From an uncultured Eubacteriales bacterium (lineage in GTDB: Bacteria; Bacillota; Clostridia; Christensenellales; Aristaeellaceae): DNA of 64,000 bases. The position numbers and the translations under genes are program-made. Position 1 is the stretch's first letter, and every line of letters begins with the position of its first letter. Positions 26,801 through 34,338 of this stretch are shown in pieces. Below the pieces are notes generated by a model. That model ran no database searches. It had not been told where the DNA came from and was given only the letters and a program-made list of their open reading frames with translations. The DNA lies in NCBI GenBank assembly GCA_902781095.1, contig CACZHW010000004.1, forward strand, positions 94,335 through 158,334, given 5' to 3'.

Positions 26801-27032
26801 ATCCGGACGTATCCACGATGACGATGACGTTGATGTTGTTAGGCTTCTTTTCAGAGTCGCCCACCACATCCAGCGACACCGTATACGTGCCGTCATGATT
26901 ATCCGTCAGGTTCTTGGTGTGCGCCGGCTTATCTCCTACTGCCGCCAGCGCAGACGTGCTGAATACACAGGTAAACAGCACCATCAGGCTCAAGACCAGG
27001 GTGATGATGGACAATGACCTCGACCGCTTCAT
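17829..27032 (-). CDS. Giant wall-anchored adhesin: VWA, CnaB-like and 14 FctA-like repeats, VPKTG anchor
   Basis: A 3067-residue surface protein. A signal peptide (to about residue 31) is followed by a von Willebrand factor A domain with metal site DTSGS (Asp74, Ser76, Ser78). Several CnaB-like domains follow (starts such as LEITKVWAD and VTVKKVWDD), then an FctA/Spy0128-like domain (start KVITGNDD) and 14 tandem FctA-like repeats of about 116 residues. More CnaB-like domains (IDVTKVWND, VHVSKIWSD) precede the C-terminus. The sorting signal is VPKTG (3031-3035), a hydrophobic helix and RKRRKNG. Conserved Lys in ATKAI, Glu in TEDGFG and Asn in TNTY suggest self-formed isopeptide bonds in each repeat. 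The likely role is a rigid stalk that presents the VWA head. The class B sortase is the next gene. Confidence 0.95.
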   Translation of the reverse strand: MKRSRSLSIITLVLSLMVLFTCVFSTSALAAVGDKPAHTKNLTDNHDGTYTVSLDVVGDSEKKPNNINVIVIVDTSGSMNSQRMTAAKNAVNSLANSLYAYNTSSEPNTVEMALVRFATSSSVAQQPTNSASTFRTAVNGLGNEGNGGTNWESALQTANGVDFNDDDQTFAIFVSDGNPTFRTTQNGWNDWSRTYHQWGSGQETTQNIERCYTTAVDDAQALATRVTPGNFFTIGAFGNVDRMEQLTTDAGAPAKNYYSASDTAALNQAISDILAKIEMAGIGNTEIDDGTTNQVTTSSGPIKLLEVDTSSFKYYRSGGTHGANEPWATGGEGGAPAATFVNGQVEWDLSSVGVLENGVRYTVTFDCYPSQTTYDIIAQLKNGDISYNDLDPEIKKYITEGYALHTNTNATLSYDDTRDDAGQQTSAYTNPDPVATTSSTMDVTKAWQNELDARAVGSIKMTILMDDDDFHEVTLSDPEWTANNIYISPGIIRNGKVLSGAEGHDFTFAELGPEQYNWELVTPTVHPMIINGTLTMLTMVDDAHPAPSGAQTYTINNKTYYSNGSSAASLDAYNYRRSNLNLRKDVTGEDAPEDATFPFTLTVNNSKASSGSAGDTNSDYYVWFSIYDTKAGATVMDATVSGATGPSSSGYYYAPSGTPITVQMKDGWNLRFTNLPTDTTYTFAEGNLADGFAFNKAELTAGEDSTFSGAQTTTGTVEDTNTSYQVVFTNDYELTDLEITKVWADAKNQDGKRLTADELKAKLTLSPAVEGKEPTVVDNGNDTYTISYTGLPRFNNGTEVEYTVAESAIDGYTTEGSPAKDHGTITNTHTPEVTQVTVKKVWDDNNDIGKIRPASINVQLTADGTASGDPVALNEDNKWTYTWTDLPKNKITETDGKKEVGVLIAYSADEVAVPTGYKEEDLEVETDDDGNTTITITNTYTPTPVKVDPPVQKVITGNDDLIDGGDFTFKIEAVSPTDAPMPENTEIDNSPDYAFPNKPGFYEFGEITFTVPGTYEYKVTESGEVDGVTNDPDAEEGKTLTFTVTDDGKGNLVVSPTTDQVQLSFTNVYDADGEASIVVNKGITGAAWPSGKTLTLTIAGTNAPMPEKTTAELTAAGSVTFGPITYGLEDAGKSYEYTITEDSFGAGWSGSPASVKATVEVTDNGDGTLKTEVTYSPEDAKFTNTYTATGTATLEATKAIEGAAWPEGKTLTLTLAGTESAPMPAEGGETVKLTAAGKATFGEITYSEADAGKTYTYTISEDGFGKGWTASPETITATVAVKDNGDGTLETTVTYTPEDATITNTYKAEGTAVLEATKAIKGAEWPENGKITFTLAGQGGTLPTTKTVELTEPGKATFGAITYTEADAGQTYTYTITEDGFGTGWTGAPASITATVKVIDNGDGTLKTEVTYSPEDATFTNTYEAEGEAVIEVTKAVEGAAWPANKTLTFTLAGQGGTLPEEKTVELSAPGKATFGAITYDESDAGKTYTYTVTENSFGTGWTGSPDSITATVVVTDNGDGTLGTKVTYSPENATFTNTYKATGEAVLEATKAIEGAAWPNGKTLTFTLAGEGGTLPETKTAALTAPGTAKFGAITYTEADAGQTYTYTITEDGFGKGWTGAPEEITATVVVTDNGDGTLATEVTYSPEDKTITNTYKAEGEAVLEATKAIKGAAWPEGKKITFTLSGQGGTLPELNTETLEAPGTATFGAIKYTEADAGQTYTYTITEDGFGTGWTGSPTNITATVEVTDNGDGTLATKITYNPEDKTITNTYVAEGSVILEAQKAIAGAAWPEGKELTFTLAGNNGAPMPAAATKTIKAAGPVTFDTITYSEADAGKTYTYTITEGSLGDGWTGTPASITATVTVTDKGDGTLEAKATYNPADATFTNTYKATGEAVLKAKKALEGAGWPEGKELTFTVDGEGDTLPDPETLTAEGEVTFAAIEYTEADAGKNYVYTISEGNGFGAGWTGSGDVTATVEVTDNGDGTLSTKITYSPADATIINTYEASGEAELEVVKALEGAGWPEGKTLTFTLAGEGGTLPTAKTVTLSAEGTATFDPITYDESDVGKTYTYTISEDGFGDGWTASGDVTATVKVTDNGDGTLATEITYSPENKTITNTYEAKGEAVLEATKAIEGAAWPSGKTITFTLAGEGGTLPETKTVTLSAPGTATFEKITYTEADIDKEYTYTITEDGFGTGWTGDPTEITATVKVEDNGDGTLKTTVTYDLEDKTITNTYVAEGTAVLEVTKTIAPENISWPEGKTLTFTLAGEGGTLPEKTTVDLTAAGKATFDAITYDESDAGKTYTYTITEGSFGDGWTGTPTSITATVVVTDKGDGTLSTEVTYSPEDATFTNTYAATGTAVLEVIKEISGAEWPEGKTLTFTLAGEGGTLPDTKTVELTEAGTATFGAIKYTEADIDKEYTYTISEDGFGTGWTGSGDVTATVKVTDNGDGTLSTDVTYSPEDQMIINTYEASGDATIEATKAIEGAEWPAGKTITFTLSGEGGTLPETKTVTLSAPGTATFEKITYTEADAGKTYTYTVSEDGFGAGWTGSGDVTATVEVTDNGDGTLSTEVTYNPTDKTIKNTYKAKGEATINVTKAIEGDTWPEGKTLTFTLSGSDPMPATTTATLSAPGTVSFGPINYNESHAGKEFTYTIKEDGFGGAWTKSGDVTATVKVTDNGDGTLKTEVSYSPNATITNTYERTQIDVTKVWNDNHNQDGLRPTTDEFKSMLILKAGDTDVTDRYSNNLTVTDNGDDTYTATWVKLDKYLDGAEIKYSVDENEIKGYTKDITGTVGDDGKVVENSFTIYNTHKPFETVVHVSKIWSDNNDKWHKRSLAGATVQLYAQPDGGDKIEVDEPVAVGTGNDWSYTWEHLPVYEDGKQIIYSVTETLSYDKYKKSGDDRLLPAKEGKDDKPGDSGTITITNKYDEDSDLNYKFTFYKRWEGEQLPEIDWKLYDSNGNVVKKLFDVNKKSNPWEYKGWFPDYVDYYVVEEVPAGYKVRYENVGTHADVTDRCYNGGTIVNYKVPKTGDGAKPVLWIGCVLAGLALLGGVVYTRKRRKNG
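18918..23804 (-). repeat. Array of 14 tandem ~350-bp coding repeats
   Basis: 4887 bases encode 14 successive units averaging 349 bp (about 116 residues). Each runs from a start like VLEATKAIEGAAWPEGK through YTYTITEDGFG and VTDNGDGT to TNTY. The units are very similar in DNA as well as protein, so copy number can change by recombination and short-read assembly may collapse them. Confidence 0.93.
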
Positions 27033-27113
27033 TTGGGTATCCCCCTCCGTTTAGTTTTGATACGGCAACAGATAGTCAACGTATTATAATCGTGTGTATA
27101 TTGAATCTCATAT

Positions 27114-27142
27114 ATAATAATGCTTATCTTTCAAAAAATCAA
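27114..27142 (-). promoter_or_regulatory. Probable promoter of the giant adhesin
   Basis: On the minus strand TTGATT and TATTAT are 17 bases apart. The resulting leader would be about 75 bases. A second -10-like TATAAT at 27083-27088 lacks a good -35. Confidence 0.55.
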
Positions 27143-27310
27143 TCCCCTTTCTATCTCCTCTTTCTAAACTTTTGGATAGATCAGGACACGCTCTCCGTAT
27201 GGGTGCACGATGCCGTATGTTGTATGAATCCTAATGAATCGGCACTTCATTTAGTTTCTTCATACGGAAAAGGCCGGGTTTCACGGTTCGGAAAGACGCA
27301 AAAATCTTCT

Positions 27311-27344
27311 CAAAAACAGAAAGGGCGTTTTTCACGCCCTTTCT
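27311..27344 (-). terminator. Terminator of the flavin reductase gene
   Basis: On the minus strand AGAAAGGGCGT pairs with ACGCCCTTTCT around a short loop and is followed by GTTTTTG. It lies 60 bases after the stop codon. Confidence 0.85.
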
Positions 27345-27403
27345 AAATATTAAATTTTTATTACGTTTTAAACCGGCATGCGGTCGGTTTGCCGATTACA
27401 GAC

Positions 27404-29140
27404 TTACTTCACGTTCTCCGCGGCCTGCTGTCCCGCGATGCGGCCGAAGACCACGATATCCGCCACCGCGTTGCCGCCGATGCGGTTGCCGCCGTGCACG
27501 CCGCCGGTGACCTCGCCGCAGGCATACAGGTTGGGGATGACGTTGCCGTCGGTATCGATCACATGGGTGAGGGTGTCGATCTTCACGCCGCCCATCGTGT
27601 GATGGATGCCGGGCGCGATCTTGATCGCGTAATACGGCGGGACGGAGAGATCCTCCTCCATGCCGGTCGCACGGCCGAAGTCCGGATCGTTCTTCGCGGC
27701 CACATAGCCGTTCCAGTCGGAGAGGGTCTTTGCAAAGGTCTCCGGATCGCAGCCGATGAGCTTCGCTAGCTCTTCGGGGGTGTCCGCCTGCACGGTGAGG
27801 CCGTTGTTCACGTACTTCTCAATGGCCTTGAGGCCGTCGCGCAGCCGCTGGTCGAACACGACGTAGGCGTAGCAGCCTTCCTGCTGCAGCTCCGCCGCAG
27901 AAACCACGTCGCGCGTCTCCATCTCGTTGATGAAGCGCTTGCCTTCCTGGTTGACGAGGATGGCGCCGTCGCCGCGCACGCCTTCGGTGATCAGCATGCT
28001 GGTCGTCTGCTCGACGGTGGGATGCAGCTGGATCTGCTCGATATCCACGAGGTCCGCGCCGACCGCCTGCGCCATCACGATGCCGTCGCCCGTCGCGCCG
28101 GGGGCGTTGGTGGTGACGGTGCCGCGCAGGTCGGGGCGGTACTGGCAGTACATCTCCTCGTTGGCGCCGAAGCCACCGGAGGCGAGGATGACGGATTTCG
28201 CATGGATCTCATAGACAGCATCCGGCGCTTCCGCCCGGACGCCGCAGACCGTGCCGTCCTCAGCACGCAGCAGCTCGGTCGCCTTCGTGTTCAGCATCGG
28301 CTCGATGCCCAGCTCGGAGAGCTTCGCGGAGAAGGCCGCCACGAGGTAGCCGCCCACGCCGGAACCGTCCGCCGGGGCGTGGATGCGGGCATTCGTCGCG
28401 CCGCCGGAGAAGGAGACCTTGGGCAGCGGGGCGCCGATGGTGTCCAGCCAGTCGATCGCGGCGGCGGAGTTCGCGGCCATCGCGCGCACGAGGTCCGGAT
28501 TGTTCAGGTTCTTGCCGCCCTTCATCGTGTCTTCCACGAACTGGTCGACGCTGTCCTCGATGCCGGATTCCGCCTGATAGTGGGTCTCGGCAGCGTTCAT
28601 GCCGCCAGTGGCCTTGGTGGTGTTGCCGCCGACGTACGCCATCTTCTCCAGGATGATGACGGACTTGCCCGCCTCGTGCACGGTGATCGCCGCGCTCATG
28701 CCCGCGCCGCCGGCGCCGACGATGACGACGTCCGTCTCGAGGGTCTTCTGCTCGCGCTCCGCGTCAGCCGCGGCGTCCTTGCGGTTCGCATCCATCGCGG
28801 CGATGTCCGCGCCGGCAGCTGTCAGCGCTTCGGTCGCAGCCTTGACGACGGCCGTGCTGGTCACGGTCGCGCCCGCGATGCCGTCCACGTTGGGCGTCTG
28901 GGCCGAGAGGATCTGCTCGTCCATCTGCTCGACGGCAACGCCGCCCAGCCCGGGCGTCTCCGCGTCGCCCTTGATGGAAACCGCGGTGATCGCGCCGCCC
29001 TCCACCGTCAGGCTGACGCTGACAGGGCCGCCGAAGCCCTGGGCTTCCGCCTCATAGGTTCCGTCCGCCGGCATGCCTTCGGCCATCGCGCCGCAGCACA
29101 GCAGGCACAGCACCGTAAACAGTGCAAGGATCTTCTTCAT
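27404..29140 (-). CDS. Secreted FMN/FAD-dependent fumarate-reductase-type flavoprotein
   Basis: A 578-residue exported flavoprotein. The signal peptide (cleavage near AMA-EG, residue 20) precedes an FMN-binding domain (about 25-110) with the flavinylation motif DGIAGATVTS, in which the Thr after GA would carry covalent FMN added by ApbE. The rest (about 135-578) is an FAD domain of the fumarate reductase/urocanate reductase class: VVIVGAGGAGMSAA, the substrate-binding region around HPTVEQT and the C-terminal GNRIGGNAVAD. It probably reduces an unsaturated carboxylate outside the cell as an electron sink; the substrate cannot be told. ATG 29140 follows AAAGGAGG. It is divergent from the LacI-type gene, the likely regulator. 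Confidence 0.92.
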   Translation of the reverse strand: MKKILALFTVLCLLCCGAMAEGMPADGTYEAEAQGFGGPVSVSLTVEGGAITAVSIKGDAETPGLGGVAVEQMDEQILSAQTPNVDGIAGATVTSTAVVKAATEALTAAGADIAAMDANRKDAAADAEREQKTLETDVVIVGAGGAGMSAAITVHEAGKSVIILEKMAYVGGNTTKATGGMNAAETHYQAESGIEDSVDQFVEDTMKGGKNLNNPDLVRAMAANSAAAIDWLDTIGAPLPKVSFSGGATNARIHAPADGSGVGGYLVAAFSAKLSELGIEPMLNTKATELLRAEDGTVCGVRAEAPDAVYEIHAKSVILASGGFGANEEMYCQYRPDLRGTVTTNAPGATGDGIVMAQAVGADLVDIEQIQLHPTVEQTTSMLITEGVRGDGAILVNQEGKRFINEMETRDVVSAAELQQEGCYAYVVFDQRLRDGLKAIEKYVNNGLTVQADTPEELAKLIGCDPETFAKTLSDWNGYVAAKNDPDFGRATGMEEDLSVPPYYAIKIAPGIHHTMGGVKIDTLTHVIDTDGNVIPNLYACGEVTGGVHGGNRIGGNAVADIVVFGRIAGQQAAENVK

Positions 29141-29159
29141 GGTTTTCCTCCTTTAAAGC

Positions 29160-29176
29160 AACGATAGTATATCGTT
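29160..29176. promoter_or_regulatory. Inverted repeat, probable LacI-family operator
   Basis: AACGATA-GTA-TATCGTT is a perfect 7-bp inverted repeat with a three-base centre, between the two divergent genes. It covers a TATACT -10 for the reductase (minus strand, 29166-29171) and lies four bases upstream of the regulator's -35. A small palindrome ATCATGAT (29195-29202) sits inside the regulator promoter and could be a second site. Confidence 0.6.
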
Positions 29177-29180
29177 TTAC

Positions 29181-29209
29181 TTGACAGGAAGTGTATCATG
29201 ATTTATCTT
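29181..29209 (+). promoter_or_regulatory. Promoter of the LacI-family gene
   Basis: TTGACA and TATCTT are exactly 17 bases apart. The start codon at 29241 follows AAGGAGG. Confidence 0.72.
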
Positions 29210-29240
29210 CCTTGTAAAGCTTTTTGTAAGGAGGTGCCCT

Positions 29241-30221
29241 ATGGCCACCATCCGCGACGTCGCAGCCCTGGCCGGCGTCTCCGTCTCCACCGTCTCCATC
29301 ATCCTCAACGGGAATGCCAGGGAGCGGCACATCCCGGAGGCGACCCGGCAGCGCGTGGAAGAAGCCATGCACAGCCTTTCCTACCGGCCCAGCCGCACCG
29401 CCCGCGCGCTGCGCGGCAAGCGGCGCCCGCTCATCGCCCTGCTCTGGGTCCTGGACGAGCGCTCCACCTTCTTCATGCGCGTGGTCCGCGGCCTGTCCGC
29501 CGTCGCAGCCGATCCGCAGCGGCCGTTTGACTTCGTCATCCTTCCCTACCGCAACGGGAAGCTGGCAGAGATGCTGCCGGACCTGCGTGATGAAGGCATC
29601 ACCGGCGTGCTCATCGGCGCCCTCAGCCCGCAGGACCAGGCCCTGCTGGAGTCCGCCGGCCTCAGCAAGCCCATCTGCCTCCTCAACCGCAGCGCGGAAA
29701 GCTGCCTCTGCTGCCGCACGGACATCGGCGAAATCGGCCGGCTGGCTGCCACTTTCTTTATGGACAGGGGCTGCCGCACGGTGGGCTTCGTCTCCGACCG
29801 CGTCGTCCTGGAGCCCAAGGCCGCCCGCCGGCAGGCGGTGCTGCAGGCCTGCCTGGGCGCCGGCATCCTTTGCCCGGAAGCGGCGCAGCTGAAGACGGAA
29901 AACAGCCTGTCCGGCGGTCTTGCCGCAGCGGAGCAGATGCTGTCCCTCCCCGGCAGCCCCGACGGTGTTTACCTGGACAACGAGATCATCGCCGCCGGGT
30001 TCTCCGCCGCCTGCCACGCGCGGGGCATCGAAGAGTTCCCGCTGCTGGCCATCGGCCTCAACCATCCGGAACTGGGGCGCCACCTGCACCCCGCCATCTC
30101 GCTGATCGATGTGCCGGGCGAGACCATCGGCAAGCAGGGCGGAAGGATGATCGCCTCCGCCGTATACGGCGAAGAGCCGCCGCGCGAGGTCATCTGCCCC
30201 TGCCGGCTGATACGGCCCTGA
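29241..30221 (+). CDS. LacI-family transcriptional regulator
   Basis: A 326-residue repressor-type protein. Residues 1-50 are the LacI helix-turn-helix (IRDVAALAGVSVSTVSIILN) with hinge helix near YRPSRTARALRG. The rest is a periplasmic-binding-protein-like effector domain with the usual family landmarks (PLIALLWV, DNEIIAAGF, PAISLIDVP). It is divergently transcribed from the secreted flavoprotein, with an inverted repeat in the shared promoter region, so it probably regulates that gene and itself. The ligand is unknown; given the target, a small carboxylate or sugar derivative is possible. Confidence 0.93.
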   Translation: MATIRDVAALAGVSVSTVSIILNGNARERHIPEATRQRVEEAMHSLSYRPSRTARALRGKRRPLIALLWVLDERSTFFMRVVRGLSAVAADPQRPFDFVILPYRNGKLAEMLPDLRDEGITGVLIGALSPQDQALLESAGLSKPICLLNRSAESCLCCRTDIGEIGRLAATFFMDRGCRTVGFVSDRVVLEPKAARRQAVLQACLGAGILCPEAAQLKTENSLSGGLAAAEQMLSLPGSPDGVYLDNEIIAAGFSAACHARGIEEFPLLAIGLNHPELGRHLHPAISLIDVPGETIGKQGGRMIASAVYGEEPPREVICPCRLIRP

Positions 30222-30229
30222 GCAAACGA

Positions 30230-30243
30230 CCGCCGCGCGGCGG
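30230..30243. terminator. Hairpin between convergent genes
   Basis: A perfect 14-base palindrome (CCGCCGCGCGGCGG), flanked by AAAC and GTTT, lies between the LacI-type gene and the convergent ECF gene. It can serve transcripts from both sides, although the T-runs are short. Confidence 0.55.
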
Positions 30244-30267
30244 CTGTTTATGAATGATCGTGCTGAT

Positions 30268-30840
30268 TTACTTGGCCACGAGCGGCGAGAGCTTCGCCCG
30301 CTCCAGCGCCGTCACCACAGCGGGCACCAGCACCAGGTGGATGAGCGCGCCCGGGGCCGTGCCGGCGAAGTAGCTGCTGAAGAACACCGCGAAGGTGTAC
30401 GGCGAGCTGCTGCCGATGAGGCCGAAGGAGAGCAGCAGCGCCTTGCCCGCGCCGCCGATGATGCGCCCGCCGATCATGGCGATCACGAGGGCGCAGAGCA
30501 TGGCCGGCAGGCGGCGCTCCTTTTTCATCTTCTTTAAAAGGAAGGGATAGAGCAGGCCCGTCAGCAGGCCGTAGCCGCCCAGCTCAAAGGCCATGGGCAG
30601 CGCGACCATGGGGAAGGGCGGCATGCCCAGCGTGAGGCCGCGCAGGATCGGCAGCACGATGCCGAGGCCCAGGCCCCACTGCCAGCCGCAGGTCAGCCCG
30701 CAGATGAGCGCGGGGATGTGCAGCGGGCTGATGATCTTGCCGATCACCTGGATCTGGCCGGTGATGAAGGGCAGGATCATGCCCAGTGCCAGCAGCAGCG
30801 CCGTGACGACCATGGCGCGAAGATTGCGGTTCGTGTTCAT
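30268..30840 (-). CDS. ECF transporter S component, substrate unknown
   Basis: A 190-residue membrane protein with about six hydrophobic segments, the size and layout of substrate-binding (S) subunits of energy-coupling-factor vitamin transporters. The region SPLHIPALICGLTCGWQWGL resembles the substrate loop of this group. No EcfA or EcfT gene is nearby, so it probably shares a module encoded elsewhere (group II). ATG 30840 has GGAGG seven bases upstream; 17 more in-frame codons upstream are not supported. It stands alone behind its own promoter and a leader that can fold as an attenuator, so ligand control is likely. Confidence 0.82.
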   Translation of the reverse strand: MNTNRNLRAMVVTALLLALGMILPFITGQIQVIGKIISPLHIPALICGLTCGWQWGLGLGIVLPILRGLTLGMPPFPMVALPMAFELGGYGLLTGLLYPFLLKKMKKERRLPAMLCALVIAMIGGRIIGGAGKALLLSFGLIGSSSPYTFAVFFSSYFAGTAPGALIHLVLVPAVVTALERAKLSPLVAK

Positions 30841-31000
30841 CGTCATTCCTCCGGTTTCTGTCGTTTGGCCGCAAAAGCATAATAAAAACACGGCAATCCT
30901 GCTGCCGCTTCGGCGGCCTTGTGATTGCTGTGTTTTTCAAAACACCTGCTGCGGCGGGTTGTGTCTTCGTACGGTGTGGTTTCTTCAGAAACCGGTTGGG
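30841..31000 (-). promoter_or_regulatory. Structured leader with alternative hairpins upstream of the ECF gene
   Basis: A leader of about 158 bases between promoter and start codon. In order on the minus strand it has a GGTTTC/GAAACC hairpin (30978-30993), an unpaired-looking stretch, then GTGTTTT next to AAAACAC (30930-30945), then a long terminator hairpin (30884-30937). The AAAACAC segment can pair with either the upstream GTGTTTT or the downstream GTGTTTTT, so the two structures exclude each other. This is the design of a riboswitch or attenuator. It matches no class I know by motif (not TPP, FMN, cobalamin, preQ1, THF or T-box). Confidence 0.55.
30884..30937 (-). terminator. Intrinsic terminator inside the ECF leader
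   Basis: On the minus strand AAAAACACAGCAATC pairs with GATTGCCGTGTTTTT around an inner GCCGC/GCGGC stem, ending in a T-run. It lies upstream of the ECF start codon, so it would stop transcription prematurely. Confidence 0.7.
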
Positions 31001-31004
31001 GTGT

Positions 31005-31033
31005 ATTGTACAGGAAAGGCGCGGCGGTGTCAA
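31005..31033 (-). promoter_or_regulatory. Promoter of the ECF gene, embedded in the ilvD terminator
   Basis: On the minus strand TTGACA and TACAAT are exactly 17 bases apart. The -35 box is in the loop of the ilvD terminator hairpin (31018-31045). Confidence 0.72.
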
Positions 31034-31045
31034 GACCGCCGCGCC
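31012..31045 (-). terminator. Terminator of the ilv operon
   Basis: A perfect 11-bp stem (GGCGCGGCGGT with its complement, six-base loop) eight bases after the ilvD stop, followed on the minus strand by TTTCCTGT. Confidence 0.68.
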
Positions 31046-31052
31046 CCGCTTT

Positions 31053-32720
<1,668 letters not shown>

Positions 32721-32721
32721 C

Positions 32722-33726
<1,005 letters not shown>

Positions 33727-33798
33727 ATTGCATTCCTCCCATTTTATAATGCTTGTTTATGGTGACTGATTTGCATCAGTTGCCGATGGGTTGCCGTT

Positions 33799-34326
33799 TC
33801 AGTCAAACAGGTCCGAACTCATGAAGGTCTCGCCGCGCTCCAGCGCGACGGCGCCCGTCTGCACCATCTCCAGGATGCCGTAGTCGGAGAGCAGCTCCAG
33901 CAGCGCCGTAACCTTGTCGGCGTCGCCGGTGATCTGCAGGATCATCGTGCTGCGGGAGACGTCCAGCACCTTCGCGCGGAACACGTCCGCCAGGCGCATG
34001 ATGCCCTCCCGCTGCTGCGCGTCGGCTGCGACCTTGACCATGACCAGCTGCCGCTCCACCGCGGTCTCCCGGGAGAAGACCTGCACCTTCTGCACGCTGA
34101 TCAGCTTGTAGAGCTGCTGCACCAGCTGTTCGATGTGCGCCTCGTCCCCGTTGACGACCAGCGTGATCCGGGAGATCGTCCGGTCTTGCGTCGGGCCGAC
34201 GGCCAGGCTCTCGATGTTGAAGCCGCGGCGGGAGAACAGCCCGGAAACCCTGGAGAGGACGCCGGGCTCGTTGGCCACCAGCACGCCGACCGTGTAATGC
34301 CGCAGCGCGGCCGTATCCGTCATCAT
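33799..34326 (-). CDS. ilvH: Acetolactate synthase small (regulatory) subunit
   Basis: Regulatory partner of IlvB that confers valine feedback. The 175-residue protein starts with an ACT domain (VGVLVANEPGVLSRVSGLFSRR, residues about 12-33), where the effector site lies, followed by the C-terminal ALS-associated domain. The first ATG (34326) has AGGAGG seven bases upstream and lies 12 bases after ilvB, consistent with paired synthesis of the two subunits. Confidence 0.95.
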   Translation of the reverse strand: MMTDTAALRHYTVGVLVANEPGVLSRVSGLFSRRGFNIESLAVGPTQDRTISRITLVVNGDEAHIEQLVQQLYKLISVQKVQVFSRETAVERQLVMVKVAADAQQREGIMRLADVFRAKVLDVSRSTMILQITGDADKVTALLELLSDYGILEMVQTGAVALERGETFMSSDLFD

Positions 34327-34338
34327 CTACGTCCCTCC

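Larger units (their letters stand above)
27033..27403. other. 371-base intergenic region between adhesin and reductase genes
   Basis: AT-rich compared with the rest of the window. It holds the adhesin promoter (27114-27142), a further TATAAT on the minus strand at 27083-27088, and the reductase terminator (27311-27344). The stretch 27145-27310 shows no gene or recognised RNA motif. Confidence 0.6.

Noticed and set aside
24546..27017. Two plus-strand frames (354 and 465 codons) opposite the adhesin
   Set aside because: No ribosome site or family signal; the minus-strand protein has a signal peptide, VWA site and anchor.
27033..27403. c-di-GMP riboswitch upstream of the adhesin
   Set aside because: No conserved riboswitch motif in the short leader after the probable promoter.
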